64,000 nt of DNA, from contig NZ_CP108381.1 in assembly GCF_035956715.1 (NCBI RefSeq), forward strand, positions 310,001 to 374,000, in the 5' to 3' direction. The translations under genes and the position numbers were made by a program. Of the stretch, positions 63,248-64,000 are shown one piece after another (the first letter of the stretch is position 1; the number at the start of each line of letters is the position of its first letter). The DNA comes from Nocardia sp. NBC_01329 (GTDB lineage Bacteria > Actinomycetota > Actinomycetes > Mycobacteriales > Mycobacteriaceae). The notes beneath the pieces were generated by a model. It was given only the letters and a program-made list of their open reading frames with translations. It did no database searches and had not been told where the DNA came from.

Positions 63248-64000
63248 TCAGCGTAAGGCGGTGGCGAGGGCGGCGATCTGCTCGACGGGAGGATCGTATC
63301 CGGGGAAGTAGCAGCACACCCGGTCCGCGATATCGCCGAAGCGGCGGATGATCTCGGCGGCGCACTCTTCCGGGGTGCCGCGTACGGCCAGGGTTTCGAG
63401 CATCGGCTCGGAGATCCGGTCGAACATACGCATGATGTCGCCGGATTTGGAGAGCACGTTGAGTTCGGGTTGGAGCGCACCCCAGCCCTCGGTATCGAGC
63501 ACCGGCCGGTACGCCGGGGTCGAACCGTAGAAGGCCAGTAGCCCGCGCACTCCGACCGATGCGGCCGCGAGTTCATCCGCTGATCGTCCCATTGCGACGA
63601 TGACCTGCGGGTAGAGCGGGAATTCGGTTCGGCCGGCCTGTTTCATCCCCGCCGCGACGGCGGGCAGCGTCCGTTCCCGGAAATGCCGGTAACTGTGGAA
63701 CGGCATCACCAACAGCCCGTCCGCGACCTCCGCGGCGGTCCGGGTCATGAGCGGTCCGAGCGCGCCGAGCAGGACCGGTGGCGGGCCATACGGATTGGGT
63801 CCGGGGACGAAAGTGCCGGGCATGAGGGTATGCCGGGTGTGTTCACCGCGGAAGTCCAGGGGGGTGCCGTCCTGCCAGGAGGTCAGGATCGCGCGCACCG
63901 CGAGCACGATCTCGCGCATCCGAGCAGCCGGGGCGGACCAGGTGGCGCCGTAGCGCTTCTCGATATGCGGCCGGATCTGGGACCCGAGTCCCAGCCGGAA
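63248..64000 (-). CDS. F420-dependent LLM-class oxidoreductase (5' truncated)
   Basis: 251 codons of the C-terminal part of a luciferase-like TIM-barrel enzyme (TIGR03617-like). GPPPVLLGALGPLMTRTAAE, VADGLLVMPFHSYRHFRE and the late RGTPEECAAEIIRRF are typical. It reads into the window from the right edge, so the N-terminal 80 or so residues with the F420 entry site are missing. The FO synthase for F420 is in this window. Confidence 0.87.
   Translation of the reverse strand, partial: FRLGLGSQIRPHIEKRYGATWSAPAARMREIVLAVRAILTSWQDGTPLDFRGEHTRHTLMPGTFVPGPNPYGPPPVLLGALGPLMTRTAAEVADGLLVMPFHSYRHFRERTLPAVAAGMKQAGRTEFPLYPQVIVAMGRSADELAAASVGVRGLLAFYGSTPAYRPVLDTEGWGALQPELNVLSKSGDIMRMFDRISEPMLETLAVRGTPEECAAEIIRRFGDIADRVCCYFPGYDPPVEQIAALATALR

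Overview
The window is high-GC actinobacterial chromosome of the mycolic-acid-producing group (Mycobacteriales), most like Nocardia or a close relative. The evidence is gene content: FO synthase for coenzyme F420, the mannosyltransferase PimE, GpgS, FolP2, FadD36, SigE-RseA-HtrA-TatB, GlgA/GlgC and CorA. Gene order is also close to my memory of the Rv1157-Rv1240 part of M. tuberculosis. Many genes lack a Shine-Dalgarno sequence and instead have a TANNNT -10 box 6-8 nt before the start codon, the leaderless pattern common in this group.

Layout. 1-6.3 kb: 5' end of typA, a tiny Cys/Lys protein, a pterin dehydratase, pimE, a secreted Ala/Pro protein, a nonapeptide-repeat protein and a PH-domain membrane pair. 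6.6-13.6 kb: fbiC, ferredoxin fdxC, aminotransferase dapC, and the proline-catabolism pair rocA-prodh. 13.6-16.2 kb: two MpaB-type oxygenases around a TetR gene with a 29-bp palindromic operator. 16.3-23.3 kb: fadD36, divergent dapD/dapE, two overlapping LOG-family genes, and the folP2-gpgS operon. 23.3-37.4 kb: a block that looks inverted relative to M. tuberculosis, holding an HTH regulator with twin GTCTAGAC sites, the sigE-rseA-htrA-tatB stress operon, an O-methyltransferase, a TetR-ABC exporter set, glgC/glgA, an RlmA-type methyltransferase, a 55-aa DUF3117 protein, tag and a DivIVA-like protein. 37.4-44 kb: mrp, two lytic transglycosylases, DUF1003 and MgtE-like proteins, and a CitE-like lyase.

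44.06-44.75 kb is a repeat-rich intergenic region with a 25-bp tandem array and a very large hairpin. 44.8-52.8 kb carries a general-stress protein, a SUFU protein, corA, a PHP phosphoesterase, malic enzyme with a clear intrinsic terminator, an OpuAC-like binding protein and a DHA2 efflux pump. 53.0-59.0 kb is a fatty-acyl-CoA ligase and a BVMO-SDR-esterase operon resembling part of the mymA operon, with a divergent TetR gene. 59.0-62.5 kb is accessory DNA: a MerR-like gene without a canonical start codon behind a hairpin, a frameshifted resolvase remnant, orphan hypotheticals and a membrane protein. The window ends with a TetR gene, its palindromic operator, and a truncated F420-type LLM oxidoreductase.

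Themes. Central metabolism (lysine/DAP, proline, folate, glycogen, malate), envelope biogenesis (PimE, GpgS, transglycosylases) and envelope stress (SigE operon) dominate. F420 is both made (FbiC) and probably used (LLM oxidoreductase) here. Regulators sit next to readable operators at 14.5, 24.8, 29.2, 58.3 and 62.6 kb. No tRNA, rRNA, CRISPR array or intact insertion sequence was seen.
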